From Paragorgia papillata (lineage: Eukaryota > Cnidaria > Anthozoa > Scleralcyonacea > Coralliidae): a DNA stretch of 64,000 bases. Below the pieces are notes generated by a model that saw nothing but the letters and a program-made list of their open reading frames with translations, was not told the DNA's origin and did not search any database. The stretch is from the NCBI GenBank assembly GCA_035771165.1, contig JAWNZC010000311.1, forward strand, positions 2,603,001 to 2,667,000, in the 5' to 3' direction. The translations under genes and the position numbers were made by a program. Every line of letters starts with the position of its first letter. Position 1 is the first letter of the stretch. Shown one piece after another: positions 62,700 through 64,000 of the stretch.

Positions 62700-63904
62700 T
62701 TGTTTTATACATCAAATTTTATTATTTTAAAAAGGAATGTTTGATATTTTTGAATCGTCGAACCGACAGGGCTATTGAAAAGGAGGTAAAATTTCAATTC
62801 AGGTTTAATTACGTCATAAGTGATCTATACAAATAAAGCAATCTGATTGGGCGACAGAAGAAATAAGACTGTCCTGATTGGTTAATTTTTCAGTTTCCGG
62901 TTACGTCACGTATAATTTATGCAAATCATGATCATGACAAATTGAAAGTTTATTCAATCTTCGTGTCTTCGTCGAATCGTCGGCATTTATAGCAAAAATA
63001 TTTATCGTTGAACAAACAGATTAGTTCTTCTGGACGGGATCTCGCTGTCCCATGTATATTTGGACGCTTCTTATGCTGCAAATTCAGCTGGGAAAGCATT
63101 TATCGGTGGGTGTTTGAAAATCTTGTTGACAATGGCTGATATCTCCTGGATTTGTATGGCTGAACAGTATTTCCATGAAGAGGAATGGAAGTTGTATCAG
63201 AAAATTTCTGAAGCTGTGGAGTAGATAGCGTTGTGCGCCAGAGGCGGAGGTATTAAATGACCGTATTTATGTCGATAATTTTAATATGTCTGTGTGGTCG
63301 GACAACGACTTGATGGCCGTGTCTCTCATCAGTGAGTGATATGTGTAATCTTCAGACAGTTGAAATGTACTTTATTTTGTACCAAGTTGCATCTTCAAAC
63401 GTGTAATTTTATCAAATTTTTATAAAACAAAATTTTTTTGCGACTTCGTTACGTCAGCTGTGCATTTGTACTTTAATAACGCATAGTTCTTAGCCAATCA
63501 GATTGTTTGTTTTTCTTAGGTTGTTGTATAAATGCCCATAAATATCGGACACGAATTTTTTTAACTTACTTATCAAATTGTAAGTGTAAATGATGACCAT
63601 TTTGTTTAAGAGTCGTAGAAAAAATTAAATAAGATCATTTTAACTCAGAAAAAGCTGAATTTGAGCCACTAGTGCCCATTAACTTCAGAGTTTTTAATAT
63701 GAAAAGTCATTCGAAAATGAAGAGTTAACCTTTGGCTTTGTTTTTTACAATTAAGACAGCTGTACAATGAGTTGTTGTCTTGGATATAAATCCCAGTCAA
63801 TTATTTAGTTTCATTATAAGCTGCTAAAAATGTAACATTGTTTAATGTGTTTAATTTTTTGCCTAATTTTGTCTTTGAATTTGTTCTATTTGTGATTGAC
63901 ACCA
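62700..63904. other. Unassigned stretch with short coding-like segment
   Basis: About 63014-63224 reads on the plus strand as an open coding-like segment without an obvious start (containing LSHVYLDASYAANSAGK and MAEQYFHEEEWKLYQK), ending in TAG. No family is recognised and no splice context was confirmed. ACGTCACG and ATTGGTTAA near 62880-62910 could be CRE and CCAAT-like sites. Confidence 0.3.
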
Positions 63905-63992
63905 GTCCCGTTATGAACGTCCAATTTATCATCTGTCGAATCTAATGCAAATTAGCAAAAGTTCGATAAATTAGACGTTTGGAACGGGACGT
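63905..63992. repeat. 88-bp fold-back
   Basis: GTCCCGTTATGAACGTCCAA plus TTTATC is mirrored by GATAAATTAGACGTTTGGAA plus CGGGAC with a few mismatches; loop about 28 bp. Small MITE or terminal part of an element running off the window. Confidence 0.6.
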
Positions 63993-64000
63993 CTTCCTTT

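Overview
This is animal DNA made almost entirely of mobile elements. The microsatellite-tailed LINEs, Penelope-like and Ty3/Gypsy retroelements, hAT, CACTA-like and pogo-like DNA transposons and a capsid-encoding Polinton/Maverick-like element point to an early-branching metazoan such as a cnidarian or a sponge. This is inferred from family composition; no taxonomic marker gene is present. Splice-consistent exons, a signal-peptide exon and TTAGGG-like repeats confirm a eukaryote.

Layout. 1-1.2 kb: three small, tightly packed minus-strand ORFs running off the left edge, then a tandem repeat; possibly the end of another virus-like element. 2-9.4 kb: two LINEs on the minus strand, one with a restriction-like endonuclease and one with an APE endonuclease, separated by a 640-bp compound microsatellite. 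9.9-25.6 kb: a complete 15.7-kb virus-like element with 6-bp target duplications (CACGTC), AG...CT termini and terminal inverted repeats of about 5.06 kb. Each repeat carries a whole protein-primed-type DNA polymerase B gene plus a small DNA-binding gene. The 5.6-kb unique centre holds capsid-type, packaging-ATPase, membrane-segment and TFIIB-ribbon genes. It is nested in an older LINE fragment whose two halves lie at 9.5-9.9 and 25.6-25.9 kb. 25.9-31.9 kb: three more broken LINEs. 32-40.6 kb: mostly non-coding, with a 2.4-kb fold-back transposon, a secretory signal-peptide exon and MITEs. 40.8-49.3 kb: a six-exon SAM-domain gene on the minus strand, with a decayed CACTA-like transposase in its first intron. 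49.6-54.1 kb: an inverted Gypsy head (LTR, primer site, gag start), then Penelope-like sequence with several hammerhead ribozyme candidates, a perfect 84-bp palindrome and a tRNA-like SINE head. 54.2-62.5 kb: the rest of a Gypsy element, interrupted by a 960-bp retroposon-like insert (7-bp target duplication) in its RT and by a 3.4-kb hAT transposon (8-bp duplication) in its integrase. 62.5-64 kb: MITEs and unassigned sequence.

The most interesting unit is the 15.7-kb element. It looks like an integrated virus: PolB replicates, a TFIIB-like protein and a SAP/NUMOD-like protein may regulate, a FtsK/HerA ATPase packages, and a jelly-roll-type capsid protein with minor proteins forms the particle. 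Genes of the replication/regulation class are preceded by ACTATAATAAAAG, and structural genes by TACTAATAAATG-like starts, which suggests two expression classes. I find no integrase or protease gene. Both PolB copies share one frame break, and the left copies carry extra stops, so the element is probably defective or depends on recoding or on helper functions.
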